Assembly (NCBI GenBank): GCA_030704615.1
Contig: CM060731.1
Coordinates: 2,914,001 to 2,978,000, forward strand
Length of the DNA: 64,000 nucleotides
Origin: Takakia lepidozioides
Lineage: Eukaryota > Streptophyta > Takakiopsida > Takakiales > Takakiaceae
Reading direction: 5' to 3'
Under the pieces are notes generated by a model, which was not told the origin of the DNA, searched no databases, and was given only the letters and a program-made list of their open reading frames with translations. The translations under genes and the position numbers were made by a program. Position 1 is the stretch's first letter; every line of letters starts with the position of its first letter. Positions 26,028-36,560 of the stretch are shown here, piece by piece.

Positions 26028-26494
26028 ATCAGGATTAGATCTTGCTTGGTCGGGCTTCTATTCTTCTCCTCCATCTCTGTACTATTTTCATTATCTTGTA
26101 CTTGTAGTTGCCAAAGCCTCTCTTGGTGGAGGCCAGTCAGTCCGGGGTTTTGGGCTGGGATATTCTGCAGGATCAGCATTGCAGATGGATTTTGGTGTGG
26201 GGGTGTTGATGTTTTGATTTCTTGTGTTTGGATCCTCCCCAACACCTGCATGCTTGACTGTGCGCCATGTTGGTTTTGTGTGGGCGCTTGCTTTCATAGG
26301 GATTAGGCCGGATTTGATCACCGGTCAATCCTAGAGTATGCTGTCGGTGGTGAGGCTGGAGTGATGACCAGCAAGACCACCAGTGTCTCTTCTATGGTGA
26401 GACTGGGTTGATGACCAGCCAACCATAGGAGTTCTTGCGGTGGATGCAGGTGCAGGTGCCCTGAGCCACTGGGATATGACCCTTAAATTGCAAC

Positions 26495-28099
26495 ATGTAC
26501 CTACCCGTGTCACTTTTAGAATTAGTATTAGAGCCTTATAGTGTCACGAGACGAGGTGTTCGTTTCAGACCACCTTCACCTCCACCCTCAACTAGTGCAG
26601 AGTCAGACACAGACTCGGAGGCTTCATCAATAGGTGTGCAGTTTCATTCGCCAGTGTTGTGGGACGACATGGAGGAGATGTATGGAGCTACCAAGGGGCC
26701 TCGTAGGTACTCTGGAGCTGTGGGCACAATTGAGTTGGATGACTTTATCCAGGAATTCGACAGCTGGTGTGATTTGCAACAGATGCGCAATCCACAGCTA
26801 TTCACCCCATTCATGGCGTGGAATAAACTGTTCCAGCATTTGGAAGGCCCGCCTATTGACGATTACCACGAGTTCAGGCGAGGACATGAAGCAGAGATTG
26901 AGGAGTGGAGGATGTATTGGTCACCTGACTACGTCTCCATTACTCGAGGCACGACGCGACCAGTAGCTGCATCAGTACCAATATCTCCCACTGCCAGCAC
27001 TAGTAGTGGAACAAGTAGTGCTGGTACTTCTGAAGGTGGTACCAGTTCAAAAGGTGCTACTACTCCTCCTGCCACGACTACAACACATGTGCCTAGATTC
27101 AACCCGGTGGTGGAGTTCTTCCAGGAGTTGCGGAGGAACTACCAAGGTGTACGGACAGAAAAGCTGCGAAGTTTGCAAGACTTCCAGCGCAAACCCAATG
27201 AGAGCCTGCGAGAGGCGTACACTCGTATGAGGCGCTTGATAAGTGTGACCCAAGGGGTTACTGAAGCTCAGGCAATCCAGTTCTGGTATGGAATTTTGGA
27301 CAAAGAGCTCAAGAGAAAGGTGCGGGATACAACCCTGTTACAAGCAGCCCAACCCACATTAGCAAATGTGTTTCTGCTGGCTGAGCGGATTGAGCTCAAC
27401 ATAGTGGAGGAGCGAGTTGTTACCCTTGGATTTGGCAAAGACATGCCTGCACGAGGCGCAGCTGCCAGCCCACAGGCACAAGGGACTGCCCAACAGCGTG
27501 GTCAGGGGGGCAAGGTTTCCAAACCCAAGCTCCATGGAGCTTACTGGGGACCTCAGGTGCAGAGGCCCGTGGCATCTTTTGCAGGCCAACAGCAACCAGG
27601 GGTGATATGTTGGACATGTGGAGGACCCCATGTCAAGAGAGATTGCCCAGAGAGTGGCAAAAGGCCGGCACAAGCACAGCCTGCACAGTTGCAGTGTGGG
27701 CATTGTGGCAAGTATGGGCATGGAGATGCCCAGTGTTATGACTTGCATCCTGAGTTGCGCCCAGGCCAGTTCCAAGGGAACAATGGTGGCCGGGGGCGAG
27801 GTGGACCAGCCCAGAGAGGACGAGGTGGTCGGGCACGAGGTGCAGGCCAAAGGCAAGCTCAACATGGCCAAGGACGCGAAGGTCAGGGTGTTGACCAAGG
27901 CATGGCCAACCGGCTTCAGCAACTAGAGCAAAGGCTCGCTGCCATGGCTACAGCTCAGGCGGTACCGGCTCCCAGGCGGGATGGTCCACCTCCTGCGCCT
28001 GAGGGAGGAGATATGGGAGGCATAGGATTCATGTGCGGAGCAGCACTACCACTAGTGCAGGTGGAGTCTGCTGCAGCCGTGACTCGAGGAGCAGCATGA
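26495..28099 (+). CDS. Retrotransposon gag polyprotein with two zinc knuckles
   Basis: Nucleocapsid/capsid protein of an LTR retroelement, which would package element RNA into cytoplasmic particles. The 534-residue frame has an acidic, Pro/Ser-rich N-terminus, a retrotransposon gag-type core (FFQELRRNYQGVRTEKL, then DFQRKPNESLREAYTRMRRL, then QFWYGILDKELKRKV), and CCHC fingers CWTCGGPHVKRDC (one residue short in the middle spacing) and CGHCGKYGHGDAQC. A Gly/Arg-rich, then Gln-rich stretch follows. The first ATG of the open frame is used, but the real start could be upstream. No protease, reverse transcriptase or integrase follows, so the element looks gag-only (TR-GAG-like) or deleted. Confidence 0.85.
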   Translation: MYLPVSLLELVLEPYSVTRRGVRFRPPSPPPSTSAESDTDSEASSIGVQFHSPVLWDDMEEMYGATKGPRRYSGAVGTIELDDFIQEFDSWCDLQQMRNPQLFTPFMAWNKLFQHLEGPPIDDYHEFRRGHEAEIEEWRMYWSPDYVSITRGTTRPVAASVPISPTASTSSGTSSAGTSEGGTSSKGATTPPATTTTHVPRFNPVVEFFQELRRNYQGVRTEKLRSLQDFQRKPNESLREAYTRMRRLISVTQGVTEAQAIQFWYGILDKELKRKVRDTTLLQAAQPTLANVFLLAERIELNIVEERVVTLGFGKDMPARGAAASPQAQGTAQQRGQGGKVSKPKLHGAYWGPQVQRPVASFAGQQQPGVICWTCGGPHVKRDCPESGKRPAQAQPAQLQCGHCGKYGHGDAQCYDLHPELRPGQFQGNNGGRGRGGPAQRGRGGRARGAGQRQAQHGQGREGQGVDQGMANRLQQLEQRLAAMATAQAVPAPRRDGPPPAPEGGDMGGIGFMCGAALPLVQVESAAAVTRGAA

Positions 28100-29381
28100 G
28101 TTCCTGAGCCATGAGGTGCAGAGGTGGAATTGGATCCACAGCGTGGGGAGGCAAGCCGTCAGGCGAGGCTTCCTCAGTCATTCACATTGGCGGAGAATGT
28201 GTCGACGCCATCCATGGCACCTAGTTCTCGCCCGACTGTTACCGAGGCGGAGGTTACTATGCCATTGGGGAGAGCTACACGTGCAGCACTGACACCTGCT
28301 ACCAAGGCTAGTGCAGCCGGTGTGTTATTGGGGGCAGCCACCTCTTTGTGTCAAGCCCCACTTTTCTCGGCAACCATGATTGCGACGCCGGGGGTAAGAC
28401 CAGCTGCAGTGTTAAGACTAGCAGCAACACTCTGTGAGAGTGGGGAGGTCACTTCATCTTCTGCGGAGTTAGTGGAAGGTGTAGTGTCAGGGGGATCCTC
28501 GGATTTGAGGGTCAAGACTGCCACGGCTGCGCCCTGGCAACACTAGAAGCATTCGTGTCATTTACCACTTGGGTAACGACTCATTTTGAGTCGTGAAAGT
28601 CAAAAAACTGGGATGACTGGAAGTTACAACAGACTAGTTACAACAGACGTGGTAGTTGGGTTGGGACCTCCATGATTGGAATGTAAAGGACGCAGATGTG
28701 CGAACAACTGCTCAGCGATTAATGCGATTAATGCTGAAGAACCACGTGGCGTAACCAGGCGGCCGCCGTGTGTCTGACCTTTTGGGCTGACTTTGACTTT
28801 TCCCTCCGGTTGAGTGGACCACTAACTGAAGCGCGTGACACATGACGCGGACGTGGACGACGATGTGGATGCCGACGTGGCGGCGCCACGACGAGCACCA
28901 CTGCTGCCACACGTGGCCACGGGCCGCGGGCGCCACGTGGTATAGACCACATAACTTGCGTGCTACATGCCTAGTGGCACTTGCGACTGCGGAAGTTGCG
29001 CAACCACTGCTTTAACTACTTTACATGAGTGCTCAAAGTACTTGAACAATCATTCATAGTGATTCATGCTTTGGAGTTTTGGTGTTTGTAGTGAGTCGCT
29101 AGTAATGCCATACCGAGAACTAATCATGCATTAGAAAGCACAAACGATGAAAGACATGCCATGAACAAAATGAAATGAAAATGAATGAAATGAAACAAAA
29201 TGGTACTTTATTACATCTGCGGAAAGCTCAAAGAGCTTATGGACAAAATGAAAACACAAAGTAACAAAAGCAGCCCAAAAGCTACTGCTGCTCTGGGGTT
29301 GGCCTAAGGGTCAGGCCTCGTGCAATTCAAGCAGTTCTAATCCTCATAATGCAAGACTTCAGTGAGTTCCACGGAGTCTTC
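28100..29381. other. Post-gag region, GC-rich, unassigned
   Basis: A 140-codon Ala/Thr/Ser-rich frame (28,124-28,546) may be a gag remnant; there is no recognisable domain. A cluster of CACGTG cores follows (near 28,743, 28,912 and 28,935), resembling G-boxes, which would suit an LTR promoter but is unproven. No LTR end was found. Confidence 0.4.
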
Positions 29382-29391
29382 GTTTGAAGTG
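29382..29391 (+). repeat. Left target-site duplication of the MULE
   Basis: GTTTGAAGTG, identical to 40,719-40,728. The length of 10 bp fits the 9-11 bp duplications of Mutator-like elements. Confidence 0.85.
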
Positions 29392-29520
29392 CATGGATGC
29401 CTCGGCGTGAGCCTGTTCACGTGAGCGCGTGAGCGCGTGAGCGCGACTGCGCTCACGCCACGTCACTTGCGCAAATGCCACGTCACGGGTCCTCAGTCAC
29501 GTCATCACACTTGGAGGCCG
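29392..29520 (+). repeat. MULE left terminal inverted repeat and subterminal motifs
   Basis: Begins CATGGATGCCTCGGCGTGAG. It holds three GAGCGCGT-type units and the subterminal GCTCACGCCACGTCAC, all of which recur inverted at the right end. Confidence 0.8.
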
Positions 29521-29589
29521 AGTCACACGCACCCAGAAAGAAAGGAGTGTATTCCCGCGGATTGGCACCCTTTATCCCCGCGGAAACAA

Positions 29590-29960
29590 GCTGGACGACA
29601 TAATAAAAGGCATGAATAAATAAAACAATGATGATGATGTACAGTTGGATGATAAACAGATGGATGAGTTGAAAAATCTATGTAGATGGATGAATGACGG
29701 ATGGATAAGAGTAAAATGGATGAATGTATAATGGATGTTGAGCAATGACAAAAATTCATGACAGGAAGATGCATGACCAAATCTTTTGACGAATGCACAA
29801 AGTATATGAAATGAGTGTGGAAGGTTTTGTGGGTGGATTAAAGAGTACAGAGGATGAATGTACAATGGATGTTGTACAAAGGAAGCTTTCATGAATGGAG
29901 CACGCATAATACAGTGTAGATGAATGCACAATGGATATGAGAAGAGTCAGGAAGGTTTGT
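29590..29960. repeat. ATGGATG-rich subterminal repeats of the MULE
   Basis: A GATGAATG(T/C)A(C/T)AATGGAT unit occurs near 29,719, 29,853 and 29,919 among simpler ATGGATGA repeats. It is present only near the left end. Subterminal repeats often bind transposase, but this is inference. Confidence 0.6.
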
Positions 29961-30494
29961 GAGATGGATTCATACATATAGCAATTTAAACGAAAGTTGA
30001 TTCTGTGATTATTATTTGTTCTAAAGGAACAACTACGGTAGAGTAAGGGGATTCAACGTTTCCAGATAATATGAAAATGAATATTAAAAGAATACAGTTC
30101 AGTCTGACTCAGAGTCAGTACAATGTATCCCCTCTTCCTCTGCATCTAAGTCTAAGTATTTTAGAACACCGGATCCACGCGGAATACACCTACGGCTGGC
30201 CACTAAAAGTCAGGGGATAGGGACTCGGACCGCGTGAAGTGCCATTGCTTCGCATAAACAGGGAGAGAAAATTGGAAAGGGGCTGTCGAAAACAGACTCG
30301 CCAGAAATGACTGTATCTCCTGAAATCCACCGCTGGCTTTCCTGAAAAGACAGCCTGAAAAAGTTATTACTGTAACTTTGATGTTATCGAGAAATTGAGT
30401 ATGACTCCCAAAGAGGGTTTAGCACTTACTCACATAAAAGTCGTTGTCGACCTGCTTATCTTCGGGATCGTCATCATTTCGAATATGAATCCGA

Positions 30495-33400
30495 TCAGTC
30501 TGTTGTGCCTGAAGTGGAGCCAGACAAAAGGGGGAGGAGCACTGTGTTGTAGAGGTCAGAATCACCCTCCATACCAAAAAGGCTTCTTCCGCCTGCCTTG
30601 CATGCGTGGTAAGTTGCTCCTGCACCAGACAAGAGAACATAAACAGTTTTGGAGGAGGGGATTTAAGCAGATGAAACTGTTGAAAGGAACCATTCGGAAG
30701 GGAGAAAACGAACCTGTGGACACAGAAAGATCGACAACCCGTGCAGAGCGGTGGGCTGCATGACTCCAGCAGTATTTGCATGAATGCTGGTGACTTTTCC
30801 TTTGCACCTCTCCAGGGAGTGCCATCTGGTCCTCTCAGAGTCTGACTGGACTGCATGAAGTTGTACAAAATGTCATCGACATGGGGCTCATAGGGGGGTT
30901 CACGAAACAACCCTGGTCAAAATCTCAAAGCTGCGGATGGAGGATGGTGTCTTTGATGGCGAATCCTCCAGGCAGATCGCCTCGAACATCCTCGTCTGCC
31001 AAAGATAGCAGGTTAGTGTGGTAAACACAATCTAAAGTGGAAGTGTGTACATCGGCTATTCAGAACTCTGACACCAAAAAACCATGAATCATTGATGATC
31101 GGTGTCGATCATAAAACATTCTACTAGAGTGGAGCTGCAGAGAAAATTGAAACTCATGATCAAAGCATAAGCAGAAGGCAGACGGCATACCAGCTGACCA
31201 GGGAACCGCCTTCACAAGGTAGAGGCTGTTTCACACAATTCCATGTGCGCAAAACTTCAAACCCTGAAGACTTGAGGTATGATGCCAATGCCCGACGACT
31301 ATCATTGTCACATGACTGAAAAAGCAGAAGTGTCCCTGCATCAGAGAGGAAATTGTTACAGACCCGAATACCCAAACTCCAGTAGTTGTCCTCGAATTTG
31401 TTCCACCCTGCGTCTTGCCCTTTGGAAGAACTTCTGGCACAGCTGGCCACCGGGATGTCGAGAATGACAATGTCGGCCGCATAAGTTTTCTGCACACCGC
31501 ACACGAAGGTGGGACCTGTGCTCACCTGCAACACATGTTTTTTATAAGAACGATGGCAAATGTTTTCAAAGAACGAGACTGAAATACTGCCAACGAAACA
31601 TTTCAGAGAAAAAAGAAAGAAATGGAATTCTCACCAGATTGAGGAATGAGATTATATTGTCCCAGGTAGGGATGGCACCCCAGTGTATCCTCTCTTTCGA
31701 CTCTGCATCATCGAAAGCCAACCCTCATTAACAATTTTCATCTCTCCTGCTGAATCAGAACGGGAAGGTGTGGTTTGGCATCGAACACGCCTGAAAAGTG
31801 CGGGTATATCTTCCAGCAGTAAAGTCCTGCCCACTCTCCATCTCCTTTTCATTCTCCTTCCCCTTGTCCTTTTCCTTCTCTTTGGACTTGTCTTTGTCCT
31901 TGGCTTTGCTGGTGAGATGGCTATGACATCAACAGCCTTGTCTTTTGGTTTGCGGCCCGCCTTCTTTCCCTCTGCGGCGTTCCCTGAGCATCAGGCTCCT
32001 TGGCAGCCAAGGTTGCTATGTTTCGTTGATACTCTTCGTCAGTCAAAGGCGCCAGCATCTCAGCGTTATTGTTCAAGTATTTCATATGCTGTTCTTGAAA
32101 GGTCGTGTGCTCAGGTGGGCAGTCAAGGTACCACCCACAGTCTCTGAAGTGAGAAGGACTCCAGTCCTTCAATATCCTGCAGTATACATGGTTGGATCGT
32201 TTGCAGGGTCCGACCACATGTCAAGATAGTCGGGAATTCCGCTCAGGTGATTTCCTTCCATAAGCACATATTTCGTGTACCTGAAAAAAGGAGATGAATC
32301 CCAACCCACAAAGCGCTCAGTGAGTAAGATGCAAGTAGAACAGAAAGAAATAAAACATGGATTGAAATGGCTCTGACAACTGCTCCAAGGACCTTTCAGG
32401 ACCACACTACTGCTCCAGATATGAATGTCGTCAACGCCATTCAGAACATTCCATTCCATGACACTGTAAATACATCCTAATCCAGGTGAATGCAAATAAG
32501 CGATTAGAAATGACACAGACATAGAAGTGAATGTCGTCAACGACATTCAAGAATGAGCCAAATTATTACTGAAATGAAGCAAAATCACAGGATGGAAATA
32601 AAAAAATTGAGTAAGGAACCATCCAGGAAAACTCAATGCACATTCATAACGAACCTATCACTGAGGACCTCACAACATCACTGTATGTGAATGGCGTCAA
32701 CGCCATTCACAAAAATACAAAAAAGAAACCAATTACTTAGCTCCCCAATCCATGAATATGAATTTGTCGTTTTTTATAATACAGACACAGCTGTGAATGC
32801 GTTAACGACATTCACTTTGGATTTCTTAAAACAGAGCTTATGAAGCCTCCATATTCATCGCAAGAGGAAAAACAATGCAGAACAACTGAATGTCTGCATT
32901 GACATTCAGCAAAATGAAGTGATCAACCCTCATTGTATCCCTATGGACATTACAAAAATTTAAATAACTGAGGACCGCACAAACAACTCCGTATGTGAAT
33001 GTCGTCAACGCCATTCAAGGACATTATCAATTCTAATCAGGGACAATATAATTGCACCCTTAGATCCAACCAGGTGAATTCATATACTCGCTTAAGAATG
33101 ACTCAGACAAAGAAGTGAATGTCGTCAACGACATTCAATCTGGATCTAAGATTGCAATCCATATGAAGCCACAATTTTTCCCAAAAAAACAGTAGAGTTT
33201 CAAGTATGACATTTCACCTGTACACAACTCGCATCATGCCCACTCTCCTCCAACCTGACTGTCAAAGTCGTTGGACCGTAAAATGTTACCATCTTTGGAG
33301 AACTCCCGGAAAAAACAGTATCTCCAGGTGAGACCTCTCCACTTCCTTATGTATGCCCTCCAATGACATTTGGGGAGGGGAAACAATCGCAATGTTCAGG

Positions 33401-35804
33401 TCCTTCAAAGTCTGATCCAGCACAATGACGGCGCGCTTTTCGAGCTGCAAATAGAATATTTTTCAGAATTGCAAAAAAAAACACATCACATACTTGAAGA
33501 TAAGAAACAGCATGTTCGAATACACACCTGACTCCAAAATGTAGCCTTGTGGAGCCAGTTATCAAACACCAAATCACTGATTCCTTCCACCTTTGTGCCA
33601 GGCTGTATGGTGCTCTTTGGGAACTGATTCAAGTCCTTTACTGTTTGATCTGAGTTCCATATCTCCAGCCACCTTATTTTTGTTTGTGGGTCGACCATCG
33701 ATATGGCCAGCCGGTGCAATTTCTCCTGCTGCATCTCCGGATGCACATGCTTGTCATAGTGTGTTTTGATCTGCTGAAGGAACTCAGGACCAAGTCCAGG
33801 ATCTACTATTCTAAGCTGCTTTCCGAAGGCTGACATCAATTTGGTTCTTCGCATCTCAAACTCCTTCTTTATTGCAGCTTCCACACCCTTTGATGTCCTT
33901 AGTTCCTCTGGTGTAGTGCGGTAATATTCGGATTTTCCCTTCTCAGCTGCCTCTGCCAGTTCTTGCTGCATTCATTCAAGTAGTGATTAGCTCCGAAGGG
34001 ACTCTAAACATGTATTCGAAAAGTAAACAGATTACAGACTCGGGCTTACCGCATACATGTACTCCAGAAACGCCTCTCGTGTCAAAGAATACCAAGTGCC
34101 TGCAGCTCTTCCTGTTTCGCACTTCTTGATGATATTGGGTGGTAGTACTGTCCGAAAATCATCCAGCTTCATCAGACCAATCCTCTGAATTCGGAATAGT
34201 GTGTGAACCAAGCTTGTTGTCACATGCGATTTCTCTGTCGATCTGCAAAAACATTGAAAACATTGCATTCCTTAACACTGTTTTTTGAGGATCAACAAGA
34301 CACTACACAGGGAATCAAATCTCCTGGATGACTTACTTGTTCACGTCGTGCATAGCTGTAAGAAGCCTAGCGATGTCGTTTCCTGGATCCAAAACCATTG
34401 CCTCCACAGCAACATGCTTGTCTTTGTCTTTCGAATGGTGTTTCTGAATGTATCCCATCCATGCCAGCAATCGGTGGTTGCCGTCCCAGACGTAGAACAT
34501 GTGGTTGCAAAATTGCTGGGTGTTCTTTCCCATCATGAGGCCCAGCTCGAACTCCTCATTGGCATCTTTCCAGCACTCATCCCAGTTATCACTGATCTCT
34601 GGAGAAACTAATGTGCTTTTCCCATTTATATCCGTCAGGGACACATAAAAAACTTGTGCACCAAGTCTATATCCATGCACAAAATCACTCTCCAATTTTG
34701 TTATGTCATGGGAAAGAGGTGGACGCACAACAGGCATTGATATCATCCGGCACAGAGGTATGTCCAGACGCCCTCCAGATACGAGCATGTCCCTTATAAC
34801 CTCCTGAGAGTTTACCTTCTGGAATGACATGAGTTCTTTCACCTTGTCAAGGTAGTGCACTTCGGATTCATCTGCTTCATCTGTATTCTCTGAGCTTTTT
34901 GCGGACTCGTCCCCATCTCCAGATCCTTTCCCCTCTGATCCTGTAGGCTTCGACCTCACAGTTTTCTGCACGATGCCATTCAGTTCTGACTAAGTCATTT
35001 GCAAATAGTGAATGGCGGTAACGACAATCACTCTGTATCAAGGAAACTCACCATGAATGGTGTGAAAGAATTCAGCACAATCTACACATGCAAAGCCGAG
35101 ACTGCCGTATTCAAAACAAAAGTGAGAGCGATAGCGAACGGCGTTAACGACAATCACAAAAGATAACAACCTGCCGGATCGGTGTTGTGAAATGACATAT
35201 ATGTGCAACTGATTGGCGGCAACGACATTCAGTATAGTTTAGGGAGAATAGTAAGTGCAGACTCTCTCTTCAAACACATAGGTACATAAATCTCATGAGC
35301 AGAATCGAATGGCGTTAACGACGCTCGCGATTCAGTAGTTCCTGCTAAAGAATGGAAGAGGAAGGACTCCTTGAAAGGCAATCACATAGACTATATGATA
35401 AAACTTACTGGCACCTTCTTAGGTTTTGAACTTTGATCCCCTTCTGCAGCTTTCCTCTTCCCTCTCACATCTGCTGGAGTTTCTGTCTGCGCAAGGGTTT
35501 CTTGACCTTCTTCAGGTTCGGCGTTCCGCGTGCTTCCACCTTCTTCAGTGTCCCTGCGATTCATCTCTGCCTCCACAGGCTGGCGCACTCTTATCGCCGA
35601 CTGTGTCGCAGCCGCTGCCTCAGTCTCCGTCTGCTCTTGTGAATCAGTCTCCGCGTTCACCTGCTGCCTTGGCCCTGTGTTCTCCAACAAACGACGCCTC
35701 GTCATTTTCTCTCTTGCTCTGCGTCTCTCTCTAAGGGAAGTAAAATAAAGAGACTTTCTTCTCTTTCGTATTCTAGAAGGAACCCTCTCCAGCTTGACTA
35801 CCAC
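30495..35804 (-). CDS. ParB/sulfiredoxin-like domain + beta-class-like DNA methyltransferase (MULE cargo, frame-broken)
   Basis: Exons 35804-35409, 34965-34337, 34242-34050, 33965-33528, 33444-33290 and 32280-... join in phase. A basic N-terminus leads to a ParB/Srx-like domain (about residues 200-320: DIPLCRMISMPVVRPP, then FYVWDGNHRLLAWMG). A helical middle follows, then a Lys/Glu-rich stretch. The exons at 31702-31635 and 31525-about 31190 give ADIVILDIPVASC (motif IV position, DIPV instead of DPPY/W) and DAGTLLLFQS. Then come KEKSPAFMQILLESCSP (motif X-like, 30,802-30,755), ARVVDLSVSTG (motif I, ending 30,714) and ATYHACKAGGRSLFGMEGD (30,619 onward), with a stop at 30,495. The order IV-X-I is that of beta-class N4/N6 DNA methyltransferases, a class often fused to ParB-like domains in phages. 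At least four frame changes are needed (near 32,205, 31,985, 31,880 and 30,760). Activity is uncertain because motif IV is atypical. Confidence 0.72.
32423..33136. repeat. Array of seven palindromic sites in one intron
   Basis: Sites at 32,423-32,442, 32,529-32,548, 32,689-32,708, 32,795-32,813, 32,888-32,907, 32,997-33,016 and 33,117-33,136. The type sequence is GAATGTCGTCAACGACATTC, two perfect 9-bp arms around CA. The 32,689 site, GAATGGCGTCAACGCCATTC, has changes in both arms that keep the symmetry. Spacing is 93-160 bp. All lie in the 1,009-bp intron 32,281-33,289, and the sequence between sites is unrelated. Confidence 0.95.
35010..35326. repeat. Array of four related palindromic sites in the first intron
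   Basis: Sites at 35,010-35,029, 35,136-35,155, 35,211-35,230 and 35,307-35,326, for example GAATGGCGGTAACGACAATC. They are more degenerate than the other cluster but keep the GGCGNYAACGAC core. All lie inside intron 34,966-35,408 of the same gene, 75-126 bp apart. Confidence 0.9.
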
Positions 35805-36560
35805 TCTCCCTCTAAGCGCGAAAAGTAGAAAAACGCAGTGACTCCCGATTTCTTGCGGGATAACCTGTGTTCTTGCGTGTCTCTAGAAGCATCGGATTCC
35901 CTCCCGCGTGACCGTTACACATAGTCGTTTCGATATTAGTGCACATGCCAGCAATTGGTGTACAGCTGTTCGTATTCAGTTATGGATGTCTGACGTGTGC
36001 CGCCCAAAACAAAACGGCGTGTTCTAAATTATAACTGGTTCAATATTTAAAAAGAACAGCGAATCCCAGAAATTGATGCGCAGTCTTAAACAAATAAATA
36101 TAAATGAACGAGAGTTTGATGACAAATTTTGGAATATCATACACGGTCATCCTTGTTATCCAAACCCCACATTCGTTGCACATTTGGAACTTTCCAGGTG
36201 CGCATGATCATTGGTAGTAGTATATAGATACATTTACTTAATCTGCAATCCCATTCTCGGATCCTGTGGCATGCTTCCAGGAAGTCGGCTTTGTTATTGG
36301 GTTTATTGATGAGGTTCTGATTAACGGTTTAACAGTTGCCGACACTGCCCCTATGGATTCTCTGACCACTGGGCCCACAAGAAAAGTAATTAAAATGGAC
36401 GGCTGCATATCTGGAATGAATAACAGAATATGCACAGTCGTTATCTGAGCTTCCTCCGCCATATGCTCTGCTCATTCTTCAACTGTGTTCTGGAGACAGC
36501 AGTAAACCGATTTACACTAGATCTGCGATAGCAAGGTACAAACATACTCGAGGAAGGAAG
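35805..36560. promoter_or_regulatory. Divergent promoter region between the two MULE genes
   Basis: The 756-bp spacer separates the start codons of the minus-strand methyltransferase-like gene and the plus-strand transposase. It contains no palindromic site of the intron type. It presumably carries both promoters; no core element was identified with confidence. Confidence 0.5.

Noticed and set aside
27359-27922. 187-codon minus-strand open frame
   Set aside because: Complement of the Gly/Arg/Gln-rich part of gag; composition artefact.
33290-33347. Alternative reading GEVSPGDTVFSGSS through the exon 5 end
   Set aside because: It needs a frameshift, whereas the donor at 33,289 joins the acceptor at 32,281 in phase without one.
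32423-35326. Palindromic arrays read as CRISPR
   Set aside because: Eukaryotic intron context, irregular spacing of 75-160 bp, degenerate repeats and no cas genes.
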